Shown one piece after another: positions 1-8,221 of a DNA stretch of 64,000 nt. The notes under the pieces are model-generated. The model made no database searches, was not told where the DNA came from, and worked only from the letters and a program-made list of their open reading frames with translations. Source of the DNA: Clostridium aminobutyricum (GTDB lineage: Bacteria > Bacillota > Clostridia > Peptostreptococcales > Anaerovoracaceae); NCBI RefSeq assembly GCF_017255415.1, contig NZ_JAFJZZ010000001.1:496001-560000 (forward strand), given 5' to 3'. A program made the position numbers and the translations under genes. The stretch's first letter is position 1; each line of letters starts with the position of its first letter.

Positions 1-1845
1 AAGAAATATGCTTATCGCTTCTGCCTCTGTGTCGGTGCGGCATTATTTGCGGCAGGTATAGCTTTTCATTTTCCACAACCGATTGATTTCATCGTGTTTC
101 TGATCAGCTATCTTCTCGTCGGTGGCGAAGTGGTGTTTCGGGCGCTGAAAAACATCTCAAAGGGTCAGGTATTTGATGAGAATTTCCTGATGAGTGTAGC
201 GACGATCGGTGCCTTTGCCATTGGTGAATATCCGGAAGGTGTAGCCGTTATGCTCTTTTATCAAGTTGGTGAAGCATTTCAACGGTTGGCTGTTAACCGA
301 TCCCGTCAATCCATCTCCGAGCTCATGGATATTCGACCTGATTTTGCAAATCTAAAGGTTGGCAATGAGGTGCGTAAAGTCACTCCGGAGGAGGTTGGCA
401 TTGGGGACCTTATTCTTGTAAAGCCCGGTGAGAAAGTCCCGTTGGATGGCGTTATTGAAGAAGGTTTCTCTGCTTTGGATACGTCAGCTCTTACAGGAGA
501 ATCTCTTCCTCGTGACGTAGAGCCCGGCAGTGAAGTATTATCGGGTTCTATCAACAAAAACGGGGTATTGATTGTTAAAGTGACCAAAGAGTTTAGTGAA
601 TCCACCATTTCCAGAATTCTGGATCTGGTTCAAAATGCCAGCAGTAAAAAGGCTCCGACGGAGAATTTTATAACGAAATTTGCAAGGTATTATACCCCTA
701 TCATTACTTTTGCCGCAGTGGCTCTGGCTGTTATTCCTCCGCTCATCATTCCGGAAGCTGATTTTAACGACTGGATATATCGAGCACTTGCATTTTTGGT
801 TGTGTCCTGCCCTTGCGCATTGGTTATTTCCATTCCGCTTAGTTTTTTCGGCGGTATCGGAGGAGCATCCAAAAACGGAATATTAGTCAAGGGAAGCAAT
901 TATCTGGAGGCACTCAATACTATTGATACTATTGTATTTGATAAAACCGGTACGCTGACAAAGGGTATTTTTAAAGTGACCAAAGTCGAAAGTGTGAACG
1001 GCTGGTCGAAGGAAGAATTGTTGGCTTACGCCGCCCATGCGGAAAGCTTTTCGAACCATCCGATAGCTCTTTCCATACAAAAAGAGTATCATCAGAAAAT
1101 TGATCCGCAAAGGCTCACCGAGCAAAAGGAGATCCCGGGACAGGGAATCTTCGTAAAGATCGACGGCAAACCTGTGTTGGCCGGAAACGGGAAGTTGATG
1201 GAAACAGAGCATATTACATGGAAGCCTGTCGATGCGTTGGGGAGCATTATCTATCTGGCTATTGACGGAATATATGCAGGTTATATCGTGATTTCTGACG
1301 AATTGAAGCCGGACAGTAAAAAGGCTATTCAGGAGTTGAAAGAACTTGGCGTGAACCACACGGCGATGCTTACCGGAGACAGCAGAATGGTCGGAGAAGC
1401 TATTGCTCTTGAAATCGGACTGGATGCCGTGTATACCGAGTTGCTGCCTCATCAAAAGGTAGAACAATTAGAGCAAATAGAAAAGAATAAAAAGTCTAAA
1501 GGAAAGCTGGTATTTGTCGGAGATGGCATTAATGATGCACCTGTTTTGGCGAGGGCTGATATCGGAATTGCGATGGGAGCTTTAGGCTCTGACGCAGCGA
1601 TTGAAGCGGCGGATGTGGTTTTAATGACCGATGAACCTTCCAAAATTGTATCCGCGATTAAGATTGCCCGAAAAACAAGGGCGATCGTATGGCAGAACAT
1701 CCTCTTTGCAATGGGTGTTAAAGTGGTAATTCTGATCCTTGCTGCATGCGGTATTGCCACCATGTGGGAAGCTGTTTTCGGCGATGTCGGCGTTACAGTA
1801 CTTGCGATATTAAATGCAATGAGAGCGATGAAAACAATCCAGTAA
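1..1845 (+). CDS. Heavy-metal P1B-type ATPase (Zn/Cd/Pb exporter-like), 5' truncated
   Basis: The reading frame is open to the left edge, so the N-terminus lies outside the window; 614 residues are visible. The order is typical of P1B ATPases: actuator motif TGES near base 495, membrane metal-site motif SCPCAL near 805, phosphorylation motif DKTGTLT near 940, HP-locus motif SNHP near 1050, and hinge motif GDGIND near 1520. The last helix carries GDVGVTVLAILNA, and an Asp in this helix together with CPC is characteristic of the Zn/Cd/Pb (ZntA/CadA) subgroup. It should pump soft divalent metals out across the plasma membrane using ATP. The metal preference is inferred from motifs. It appears to be the last gene of an upstream unit, because a fresh promoter follows at 1866. 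Confidence 0.93.
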   Translation, partial: KKYAYRFCLCVGAALFAAGIAFHFPQPIDFIVFLISYLLVGGEVVFRALKNISKGQVFDENFLMSVATIGAFAIGEYPEGVAVMLFYQVGEAFQRLAVNRSRQSISELMDIRPDFANLKVGNEVRKVTPEEVGIGDLILVKPGEKVPLDGVIEEGFSALDTSALTGESLPRDVEPGSEVLSGSINKNGVLIVKVTKEFSESTISRILDLVQNASSKKAPTENFITKFARYYTPIITFAAVALAVIPPLIIPEADFNDWIYRALAFLVVSCPCALVISIPLSFFGGIGGASKNGILVKGSNYLEALNTIDTIVFDKTGTLTKGIFKVTKVESVNGWSKEELLAYAAHAESFSNHPIALSIQKEYHQKIDPQRLTEQKEIPGQGIFVKIDGKPVLAGNGKLMETEHITWKPVDALGSIIYLAIDGIYAGYIVISDELKPDSKKAIQELKELGVNHTAMLTGDSRMVGEAIALEIGLDAVYTELLPHQKVEQLEQIEKNKKSKGKLVFVGDGINDAPVLARADIGIAMGALGSDAAIEAADVVLMTDEPSKIVSAIKIARKTRAIVWQNILFAMGVKVVILILAACGIATMWEAVFGDVGVTVLAILNAMRAMKTIQ

Positions 1846-1865
1846 AGCATGCGTATAATAAGGTT

Positions 1866-1894
1866 TTGACATTATAAGGGCAGTACTTTATACT
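1866..1894 (+). promoter_or_regulatory. SigA-type promoter before the thioesterase gene
   Basis: TTGACA at 1866-1871, a 17-base spacer and TATACT at 1889-1894, about 80 bases before the ATG at 1972. Both hexamers are near-consensus. Confidence 0.7.
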
Positions 1895-1971
1895 AAAAGA
1901 AATAAAACTGTTTAAAATTTGAAAATGAATTTTGTGTATTATCAAAGCGTATGTGATAGGAGAACCAGGAA

Positions 1972-2427
1972 ATGAATAACAATCAGATAATTATGAGCCA
2001 GGTAATGCTTCCCCACCAAGCGAACGTAGCAGGAAATGTACATGGTGGCGAAATTATGAAATTTATGGACACCGCTGCGGGAGCAGTTGCGATCAGATAT
2101 TCAAAGTGCAATTGTGTAACGGCAAGAGTGGATGAATTAGAATTTCATTTGCCTATCTTTGTGGGAGCATTGGTAACTTGCACAGCAAAGGTAGTATACG
2201 TTGGTCGAACTTCTATGGAGATATTTGTAAATGTTGAAGTGGAAGATTTAGAATCCAATAATGGACCGCAAAGAGCATTATCCGCTTATTTTACGATGGT
2301 TGCTATGGGAAGAAACGGCAGACCGCAGGTTGTTCCGCCTTATACGCCTGAAACAGAAGACGAAATGAAAGAATATGAAGCAGCAAAAGTTAGAATAGAA
2401 CAGTATAAAATAAGAAAAAAAAGGTAA
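1972..2427 (+). CDS. Acyl-CoA thioesterase, hotdog fold
   Basis: A 151-residue single hotdog-domain protein of the YciA/BFIT type. It opens with a segment like QVMLPHQANVAGNVHGGEIM, in which the HGG turn and the following helix (FMDTAAGAVA) are the family signature. Such enzymes hydrolyse acyl-CoA to free acid and CoA in the cytosol. The basic C-terminus (YKIRKKR) is not part of the fold. It has its own promoter (1866-1894) and is followed by a strong terminator (2441-2463), so it is probably monocistronic. The SD is AGGAGA just before the ATG. Substrate length cannot be told from sequence. Confidence 0.9.
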   Translation: MNNNQIIMSQVMLPHQANVAGNVHGGEIMKFMDTAAGAVAIRYSKCNCVTARVDELEFHLPIFVGALVTCTAKVVYVGRTSMEIFVNVEVEDLESNNGPQRALSAYFTMVAMGRNGRPQVVPPYTPETEDEMKEYEAAKVRIEQYKIRKKR

Positions 2428-2440
2428 AATAACAGATAAT

Positions 2441-2463
2441 CCCCCATGAAAGGGGGGTTTTTT
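2441..2463 (+). terminator. Rho-independent terminator after the thioesterase gene
   Basis: A five-pair all-GC stem (CCCCC / GGGGG) with an ATGAAA-type loop, followed by a run of T residues. Confidence 0.9.
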
Positions 2464-2527
2464 ATATTGAAGTAAACTGATAAAAATGATACGATATTGA
2501 TAACACTAGGATAGCGGGAGGAAAACG

Positions 2528-2977
2528 ATGAAAATATCCACTAAAGGACGATACGGACTTCAAGCTTTGTTAGATTTAGCAATATATGGCGAAAATGATT
2601 ATATTAGCTTAAAAAGCGTGGCAGAAAGACAAGGCATGTCAGACAACTACTTAGAACAATTATTTGCGGCATTAAAGAAAAATGGGCTTGTGGAAAGCAC
2701 CCGAGGTGCTCAGGGAGGCTATCGCTTATCCAAAGATGCAAGTGAAATTACCGTAAGACAGGTACTCAATGCATTGGAAGGACCTTTGGCTTTGGTGGAT
2801 TGTATCATAGAGGGTAATCAACATGAATGTGACCGGTTTGAATGCTGTGTAACAAGAGTGTTATGGCAGAAAATAATGGACGAACTGAATGAAGTAACCG
2901 ATGCCATTTCTTTGGCGGATTTAGTGGAGTGTCATAAACAGGCCCGTTTAACTGCCAGTTTAGAATATTATATTTAG
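2528..2977 (+). CDS. Rrf2-family transcriptional regulator with a Cys cluster
   Basis: 149 residues. The N-terminal winged helix-turn-helix begins MKISTKGRYGLQALLDLA, the standard Rrf2 opening, and GAQGGYRLSKD (about 60-70) is the wing. Unlike the next gene it carries clustered cysteines: C92, C101, C106 and C107, with C135 further on. The C92 position and spacing recall IscR, where three cysteines bind a [2Fe-2S] cluster, so this copy may be a redox or Fe-S sensor; that is inference. The C-terminus (ASLEYYI) resembles the CymR tail. A possible promoter is TTGAAG-N17-TACGAT at 2467-2495, and the SD is GGGAGGA. No copy of the sulfur box is obvious upstream. Confidence 0.9.
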   Translation: MKISTKGRYGLQALLDLAIYGENDYISLKSVAERQGMSDNYLEQLFAALKKNGLVESTRGAQGGYRLSKDASEITVRQVLNALEGPLALVDCIIEGNQHECDRFECCVTRVLWQKIMDELNEVTDAISLADLVECHKQARLTASLEYYI

Positions 2978-3060
2978 GGTAAAATTTATAAATTACAGAT
3001 TTGCGATTTTCCGGCACCAGTTCATCCAATTACTATCCACTTGATAGGCCAATAAATAGA

Positions 3061-3110
3061 TTGACAACAGAAAAATAATATAATATACTAAACTTATAGG
3101 AATTATAAAC
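3061..3110 (+). promoter_or_regulatory. Promoter with CymR-like box, upstream of the second Rrf2 gene
   Basis: TTGACA at 3061-3066, a 17-base spacer and TATACT at 3084-3089. The box (ACTAAACTTATAGGAATTA) begins inside the -10 at 3087 and runs to about 3108. It contains ATAGGAAT, like the Bacillus CymR operator. Placement over the -10 and start site implies repression, probably autoregulation of the regulator encoded at 3137. Confidence 0.75.
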
Positions 3111-3136
3111 ATATTAGGGGAAAAGAGGGTCGATGA

Positions 3137-3583
3137 ATGAAAGTATCTACAAAAGGACGATATGGATTAAGGGCAATGGTTGATTTAGCAATTCATTCAA
3201 CCAATGGCCATGTAGCATTATATTGTATTGCGGAAAGACAAAATATATCGGTAAACTATTTGGAACAAGTATTTTCTACGTTGAGGAAAGCAGGTCTTGT
3301 AAAGAGTGTAAAAGGGGCACAAGGCGGGTATACGTTAGCAGACATTCCTTCCAATATCACAATCGGGAAAATATTGAGATCGTTAGAAGGAAATTTATCC
3401 GTAGTAGACGAAAATGAAATCGATGCTTCAGAAGATCAAAGTGTAAGATACTGTATCAAAGTGAATGTATGGGATAAAATGACAGATAGTCTGAATTATT
3501 TAGTAGACTCCATCACGTTGGAAGACTTAGTGAATGAATATAAGAAAATGTCAGGGACCTTAGCTACTATGTATTATATATAA
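3137..3583 (+). CDS. Rrf2-family regulator, CymR-like (cysteine metabolism repressor candidate)
   Basis: 148 residues with an N-terminal winged HTH (MKVSTKGRYGLRAMVDLA; wing GAQGGYTLADI). Only C30 and one later Cys are present, so no Fe-S site is evident. The C-terminus (TLEDLVNEYKK ending MYYI) matches the CymR style (TLEDL...MFYI). In Bacillus, CymR represses cysteine-acquisition genes in a complex with CysK when O-acetylserine is low; here a cysK-type gene lies 4.6 kb downstream. Its own promoter carries the box found before seven other units in this window. It is the best candidate for the protein that reads that box, but the first Rrf2 protein (2528) cannot be excluded. It probably heads the unit with the sulfur transferase and PLP enzymes. 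Confidence 0.88.
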   Translation: MKVSTKGRYGLRAMVDLAIHSTNGHVALYCIAERQNISVNYLEQVFSTLRKAGLVKSVKGAQGGYTLADIPSNITIGKILRSLEGNLSVVDENEIDASEDQSVRYCIKVNVWDKMTDSLNYLVDSITLEDLVNEYKKMSGTLATMYYI

Positions 3584-3668
3584 AACATTATATATAATCG
3601 CTTTAATTTAAAACCAACTAAGAATATATGTTTTATATATGACAGGAATATATAAGGATGAAGAGCAG

Positions 3669-4490
3669 ATGGATATGTATGAAAAATTAGAATCATTAAA
3701 AAGCAATATTCGTTCTCTCGAAAGTGTGGCTGTTGCTTTTTCAGGCGGAGTAGATTCCTCCTTTTTATTGAAGGTTGCTTACGATGTCCTTGGGGAGAAC
3801 GTAGTCGCAGTGACTGCCCGTTCTTCCACTTATCCGGAAAGAGAATATAGAGAAGCAGTCGAATTTGCGGAGAGCTATGGAATCAGGCATCAAGTAATTG
3901 TGTCCGAAGAACTGGAAGTGGAAGGTTTTTCAGACAATCCGATCAATCGATGCTATTTATGTAAAAATGAACTTTTTACAAAGATTAAGGACATCGCACA
4001 GAAAGCGAATTTAAAAAATGTAATAGAGGGTTCCAACTATGATGATCTTGCAGATTTTCGTCCCGGACTGGCAGCTGTTTCAGAACTGGGCATTGCAAGT
4101 CCATTGAGGGAAGCTTTACTTACGAAAGAAGAAATTCGAGTATTATCAAAAGAAATGGGACTCAAAACGTGGGACAAGCCTTCCTTTGCCTGCCTATCCT
4201 CCCGATTTCCCTATGGAGAAAAAATCACTGTAGAGAGGCTGAGGATGATTGATCAGGCGGAACAGTTTTTGCTTGATTTAGGGTTTAAACAAGTTCGGGT
4301 ACGCTATCATGGTGATATTGCCAGAATTGAAATCCATGAAAAAGAGTTTGCAAAATTGTTAAATCCGGAAATAACACAAATCATTTATACACAATTTCAA
4401 CAAATAGGCTTTCTTTATGCTGCATTGGATTTAAAAGGCTATCGAACCGGCAGTATGAATGAAGGTCTTCATAATAAACCTGGCATCTAA
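3669..4490 (+). CDS. larE: LarE-like ATP-dependent sacrificial sulfur transferase (PP-loop)
   Basis: About 273 residues from the ATG at 3669, which has an AAGGA motif 10 bases upstream; the in-frame ATG at 3639 has no SD. The PP-loop SGGVDSS lies at about 25-31. In the 3669 numbering the cysteines C95 and C98 (CYLC) and C175 (in PSFACLSSRFPYG) are placed like the three-Cys LarE proteins; C175 corresponds to the sacrificial Cys (C176) of Lactobacillus LarE. LarE adenylates pyridinium carboxylate and donates sulfur to build the nickel-pincer cofactor. No larA, larB or larC is present in the window, and the neighbours are sulfur genes. Its acceptor here is therefore open; three-Cys members may use an Fe-S cluster to carry sulfur. 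Confidence 0.88.
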   Translation: MDMYEKLESLKSNIRSLESVAVAFSGGVDSSFLLKVAYDVLGENVVAVTARSSTYPEREYREAVEFAESYGIRHQVIVSEELEVEGFSDNPINRCYLCKNELFTKIKDIAQKANLKNVIEGSNYDDLADFRPGLAAVSELGIASPLREALLTKEEIRVLSKEMGLKTWDKPSFACLSSRFPYGEKITVERLRMIDQAEQFLLDLGFKQVRVRYHGDIARIEIHEKEFAKLLNPEITQIIYTQFQQIGFLYAALDLKGYRTGSMNEGLHNKPGI

Positions 4491-5679
4491 AAAAGATGCC
4501 GAATCAATAAAGGAGTGTGACGATACGAATGGGGATGTTAAAATTCTAAATGTAAAGACAAAGGTAGTGCATGGCTATAAGGGTTACGATGCACAGACGG
4601 GAGCCATCAGCTTTCCGATTTATCAAAGTGCGACTTTTCGTCATCCGGGTTTGAATGAAAGTACCGGTTACGATTATTCCAGACTGCAGAATCCAACCCG
4701 AGAAGAGTTGGAAAAAACAGTGGCAAGTCTGGAACATGCAACGCATGGATTCGCTTTTTCAAGCGGAATGGCCGCTATTACGACAGTGATTAAACTGTTT
4801 TCTCCGGGTGACCATATCATTGTATCAGATGATTTATATGGAGGAACCTACCGTATTTTTGAGGAAATTTACAAGAAATTCGGCATTGAATTTAATTTTG
4901 TGGATACCAGTAATACGGAAGAAGTGGTGAGAAATTTCAAACCAAATACCGCAGCGGTGTTTATTGAAACGCCATCTAATCCAATGATGAAGATTTCAGA
5001 TATCGAGGCGATCTGTGAATATGCGAAGTCAAAAGGAGCATTGACTATTGTCGATAACACGTTTCTGACTCCATATTTTCAAACACCGATTGATTTGGGA
5101 GCAGATATTGTCATCCACAGCGGCACGAAATATTTAGGCGGGCATAATGATACACTGGCCGGCGTGCTGTTATTAAATGATGATGCGTTGGCAGAACAGA
5201 TTCAGTTGATTCAAAAATCAGAGGGTGCCGTATTAGCTCCTTTTGACAGTTGGCTGATACTTCGAGGAATTAAAACTCTTGCGATCAGAATGGAAAAGCA
5301 GCAAGAAAACGCCTTGAAAATAGCGGAGTGGCTGAAAACACATCCGAAGGTTGAAAAGGTATATTACGCCGGACTTCCTGAAAGCGAAGGGTATGAAATA
5401 TCTAAAAAACAAGCAACAGGTTTTGGAGCAATGATTTCATTTTCTATCTATGACGTAGAATTAGTAGAAAAGATTCTCCAAAGAGTCAACGTGATTATAT
5501 TTGCTGAAAGTTTGGGCGGAGTGGAGAGTCTTATCACGTATCCGATGGTTCAAACCCATGCCGCTATTCCGCCAGAAATCCGAGAAAGAATCGGAGTAGA
5601 CGAACGGCTTCTTCGATTATCGGTGGGAATAGAAGACAGCGATGATATTATAAACGATTTAGAACAGGCATTGAGGTGA
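4459..5679 (+). CDS. Cys/Met-metabolism PLP enzyme, gamma-family; start codon unclear
   Basis: Fold type I PLP enzyme of the cystathionine gamma-synthase / lyase / O-acetylhomoserine sulfhydrylase family. Family signatures are YDYSRLQNPTR, SSGMAAI, ETPSNP, and the PLP lysine in HSGTKYLGG (K224 counted from base 4459). It catalyses beta- or gamma-replacement or elimination on cystathionine, homoserine esters or homocysteine; the exact reaction cannot be fixed by reading. The body of the protein starts at about KILNVKTKVVHGYKG (base 4540). The only in-frame ATG upstream is 4459, inside the sulfur-transferase gene and without SD. A good SD (AAAGGAG, 4509-4515) is followed only by out-of-frame ATGs. 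It ends in an overlap with the GTGATT segment before the next gene, so the two are co-transcribed. Confidence 0.88.
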   Translation: MKVFIINLASKKDAESIKECDDTNGDVKILNVKTKVVHGYKGYDAQTGAISFPIYQSATFRHPGLNESTGYDYSRLQNPTREELEKTVASLEHATHGFAFSSGMAAITTVIKLFSPGDHIIVSDDLYGGTYRIFEEIYKKFGIEFNFVDTSNTEEVVRNFKPNTAAVFIETPSNPMMKISDIEAICEYAKSKGALTIVDNTFLTPYFQTPIDLGADIVIHSGTKYLGGHNDTLAGVLLLNDDALAEQIQLIQKSEGAVLAPFDSWLILRGIKTLAIRMEKQQENALKIAEWLKTHPKVEKVYYAGLPESEGYEISKKQATGFGAMISFSIYDVELVEKILQRVNVIIFAESLGGVESLITYPMVQTHAAIPPEIRERIGVDERLLRLSVGIEDSDDIINDLEQALR

Positions 5680-5684
5680 TTAAA

Positions 5685-6818
5685 ATGAAATTTGGTTCAA
5701 AATTATTGCATAATGGAAATGAAATGGATAAGCAGACAGGAGCTTTAAGTATTCCGATTTATCAAGTATCTACCTTTCATCAGGAGGATATTGAAAACGG
5801 TCAGGAGTATGATTATTCCAGGTCAGGCAATCCCACTAGAAAAGCCTTAGAGAATACGATTGCGAAGCTGGAGAACGGCGACAGAGGGTTTGCGCTTGGT
5901 TCCGGTATGGCCGCTATATCCATGGTTCTTTCTCTTTTTTCAGCGAACGATCATGTTATCATCTGCGAGGATGTATATGGCGGAACATATCGAATCGCTT
6001 CCAAGCACTATAATCGTTTGGGATTGGAGATCAGCTTTGTCAATGCGACCGATTTAGATGAAATCAAGAGAACGATCAAGCCCAATACGAAAGGGCTGTT
6101 TGTAGAGACTCCTTCAAATCCGCTGATGAAAATTACGGACTTAAGGGCTTGTGTGGAAATTGCAAAGGAGCATCACCTGCTCACGATTATTGACAATACC
6201 TTTATGTCGCCTTATTTACAGCGGCCTTTAGATTTGGGTTTTGATATTGTGGTACATAGTGCAACTAAGTTTATCGGCGGTCACAGTGATGTGGTAGCAG
6301 GTCTGATCGTCGTAAAAGGGGAAGAACTGGCCAGAAAGACGTATGCCATTCAAAATAGCTTCGGTGCCGTTTTGGGACCGCAGGATTCATGGTTATTGCT
6401 GCGTGGTTTGAAGACTTTAAAAGTGAGATTGGATTATCAGCAGAAGAATGCACAAATAATGGCCGAATGGCTGGCAAACCATGAAAAAGTGGAAGCCGTC
6501 TATTATCCGGGGCTGGAATCTCATAAAGGAAGAGAGACTCATTTTAATCAGGCAGATGGCGCAGGTGCTGTTCTGTCCTTTAAAACGGTGGACACGGAAA
6601 CAGCGACTCGATTTATGAAAAAAGTTCGTATGGCAGCGGTAGCAGTGAGCCTTGGCGGGGTGGAAACGATCGTATCCTATCCGGTCAAGATGTCTCATGC
6701 CGGTATGCCGAAAGAGGAACGTGACCGTCTGGGTATCTCGGATAATCTAATTCGGGTATCCTTGGGACTGGAAGACATTGAAGACTTGATTGAAGACTTT
6801 GATCGGTCATTAGAGTAA
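5685..6818 (+). CDS. Cystathionine gamma-synthase/lyase-family PLP enzyme
   Basis: 377 residues from the ATG at 5685, which has a GAGGTG SD six bases upstream; an in-frame GTG at 5676 is the alternative. The gamma-family signatures YDYSRSGNPTR, GSGMAAIS and ETPSNPLMKI are present, with the PLP lysine K195 in HSATKFIGGHSD. It is paralogous to its upstream neighbour and to the C-terminal half of the 9758 gene. Family members make or cleave cystathionine, or release H2S or methanethiol from homocysteine or methionine. Two adjacent paralogues suggest one synthesis-type and one lyase-type activity, but that is inference. A strong terminator follows at 6824-6849. Confidence 0.9.
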   Translation: MKFGSKLLHNGNEMDKQTGALSIPIYQVSTFHQEDIENGQEYDYSRSGNPTRKALENTIAKLENGDRGFALGSGMAAISMVLSLFSANDHVIICEDVYGGTYRIASKHYNRLGLEISFVNATDLDEIKRTIKPNTKGLFVETPSNPLMKITDLRACVEIAKEHHLLTIIDNTFMSPYLQRPLDLGFDIVVHSATKFIGGHSDVVAGLIVVKGEELARKTYAIQNSFGAVLGPQDSWLLLRGLKTLKVRLDYQQKNAQIMAEWLANHEKVEAVYYPGLESHKGRETHFNQADGAGAVLSFKTVDTETATRFMKKVRMAAVAVSLGGVETIVSYPVKMSHAGMPKEERDRLGISDNLIRVSLGLEDIEDLIEDFDRSLE

Positions 6819-6823
6819 TTTAA

Positions 6824-6849
6824 ACGGGAGAGCAATCTCCCGTTTTTTT
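6824..6849 (+). terminator. Rho-independent terminator after the second PLP enzyme
   Basis: ACGGGAGA / TCTCCCGT stem with a GCAA loop, followed by seven T residues. Confidence 0.92.
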
Positions 6850-6883
6850 ATTCAATAGGAAATATCGTTTCCTATTGAATAAA
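6849..6883. repeat. Perfect inverted repeat containing AATAGGAAA
   Basis: Fifteen-base arms (left arm about 6849-6863, TTATTCAATAGGAAA, with its complement to the right) around a five-base loop. It lies between the terminator and the cysteine desulfurase gene. The arms contain ATAGGAAA, close to the centre of the sulfur box, but no promoter is visible. It could be an operator dyad or a transcript hairpin. A second small stem-loop (AGTGGC / GCCACT then T residues, 6901-6915) follows it. Confidence 0.6.
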
Positions 6884-6936
6884 AAAAGAAAGTGCGGAGT
6901 GGCGTAGCCACTTTTTCATAGAAGGGGGGAACTAAT

Positions 6937-8082
6937 TTGGAACAGAAACGGATTTATTTAGATCATGCGGCGACGACACCTTTAAAAAAGGAAGTCTTGG
7001 ACGAAATGCTGCCATATCTGACCACGTATTATGGCAATCCGTCTTCCGGCTACTCGATCGGAAAAGAGAGCAAAAAAGCGCTGGAACACGCCAGAGAAAG
7101 AGTGGCAAATGCCATTCATGCAAATGAAAATGAAATTTTCTTTACAAGCGGAGGAACGGAGGCCGACAATTGGGCCCTAAGAGGGGCAGCCTATCAGAAT
7201 GCGCATAAGGGAAAGCATATTATTACAACGTCCATTGAGCATCATGCGGTATTGCATACCTGCCGCCAATTGGAAAAAGAAGGATTTGAAGTGACCTATC
7301 TTCCTGTGGACAAATTTGGATTCCTTCCTATACAACAAGTGGCAGAGGCTATTCGAACAGATACTATTTTACTCTCTGTTATGGCTGCAAACAACGAAAT
7401 AGGAACGCTACAACCCATTCGGGAAATCGGAGAGCTTGCGGATAAAAATGGCATATACTTTCATACGGATGCCGTTCAAACGGCAGGCAATATAAAGGTG
7501 GATGTCAACGAATTACCTGTGGACTTATTATCCGTCTCCGGGCATAAGTTTTATGGCCCCAAAGGTGTCGGTGCCCTTTACATTCGAAATGGTGTTGAAA
7601 TCCAACCGTATATGAACGGAGGCGGGCAGGAACGCTATAAAAGAGCGGGAACCGAAAATGTGGCGGGAATTGTTGGAATGGGAAAAGCTATGGAGATTGC
7701 AGCTCAGGGATTGACGGATCATCCTAGTCATGTAATCTACCTTCGAGATAAAATGATTCAGTATATCTTACAGAAAATTCCGTTCACCCAATTAAACGGT
7801 CATCCCACAAAACGTCTGCCAGGAAATGTGAACATATCATTTCAATTTGTAGAAGCGGCCTCCTTACTCATCCTGCTGGACAAGAAAGGAATCGCAGCTT
7901 CCAGTGGGTCAGCATGCTCGTCGGCATCTTCGGAACCGTCACATGTCTTGCACGCTATCGGATTATCGGATGAACTGGCGCACAGCTCATTAAGATTTTC
8001 GCTCGGCGAGGAAAACACAGAAGAGGAAGTGGATCATTTTCTGACCGTGTTGACAGAGTTAGTCGCTGAGTTAAGAAGATAA
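6937..8082 (+). CDS. Cysteine desulfurase, NifS/IscS class
   Basis: 381 residues with a TTG start at 6937 behind a GGGGGGA SD. Fold type I PLP enzyme: LDHAATTPL near the N-terminus, PLP lysine K204 in SGHKFYGPKG, and catalytic C327 in SSGSACSSASSEPSHVL. The long active-site loop places it in group I (NifS/IscS). It takes sulfur from cysteine as a persulfide for Fe-S clusters or other sulfur carriers. It lies between the transsulfuration genes and cysK. It may supply sulfur to the Fe-S-rich nitrogenase-like proteins encoded 13 kb away, which is inference. No IscU scaffold gene is adjacent. Confidence 0.93.
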   Translation: MEQKRIYLDHAATTPLKKEVLDEMLPYLTTYYGNPSSGYSIGKESKKALEHARERVANAIHANENEIFFTSGGTEADNWALRGAAYQNAHKGKHIITTSIEHHAVLHTCRQLEKEGFEVTYLPVDKFGFLPIQQVAEAIRTDTILLSVMAANNEIGTLQPIREIGELADKNGIYFHTDAVQTAGNIKVDVNELPVDLLSVSGHKFYGPKGVGALYIRNGVEIQPYMNGGGQERYKRAGTENVAGIVGMGKAMEIAAQGLTDHPSHVIYLRDKMIQYILQKIPFTQLNGHPTKRLPGNVNISFQFVEAASLLILLDKKGIAASSGSACSSASSEPSHVLHAIGLSDELAHSSLRFSLGEENTEEEVDHFLTVLTELVAELRR

Positions 8083-8094
8083 TTTCCTTTTATT

Positions 8095-8200
8095 CCAACT
8101 AAACTTATAGGAAAAATAAAAAAGTTTAAAAAAAGTATTGACAATTATTTCATTAGCGTATATTATAACAATATAGAATAAAACATATCGAAATACTAGG
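8095..8200 (+). promoter_or_regulatory. cysK promoter with two CymR-like boxes
   Basis: Box 1 (ACTAAACTTATAGGAAAA) at 8097-8116. Promoter TTGACA at 8138-8143, 17-base spacer, TATTAT at 8161-8166. Box 2 (ATAAAACATATCGAAATACT) at about 8178-8198, just after the expected start site. The arrangement fits a repressor roadblock with an upstream auxiliary site. Confidence 0.75.
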
Positions 8201-8221
8201 AATAAAGGGGAGGAAAATCAA

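Noticed and set aside
883-1467. Antisense frame opposite the metal ATPase gene
   Set aside because: It lies wholly within a conserved gene, and its translation shows no domain pattern.
3639-3668. Start of larE at 3639
   Set aside because: No SD precedes that ATG, whereas the ATG at 3669 has one at normal spacing; the extra ten residues are also not part of the conserved fold.
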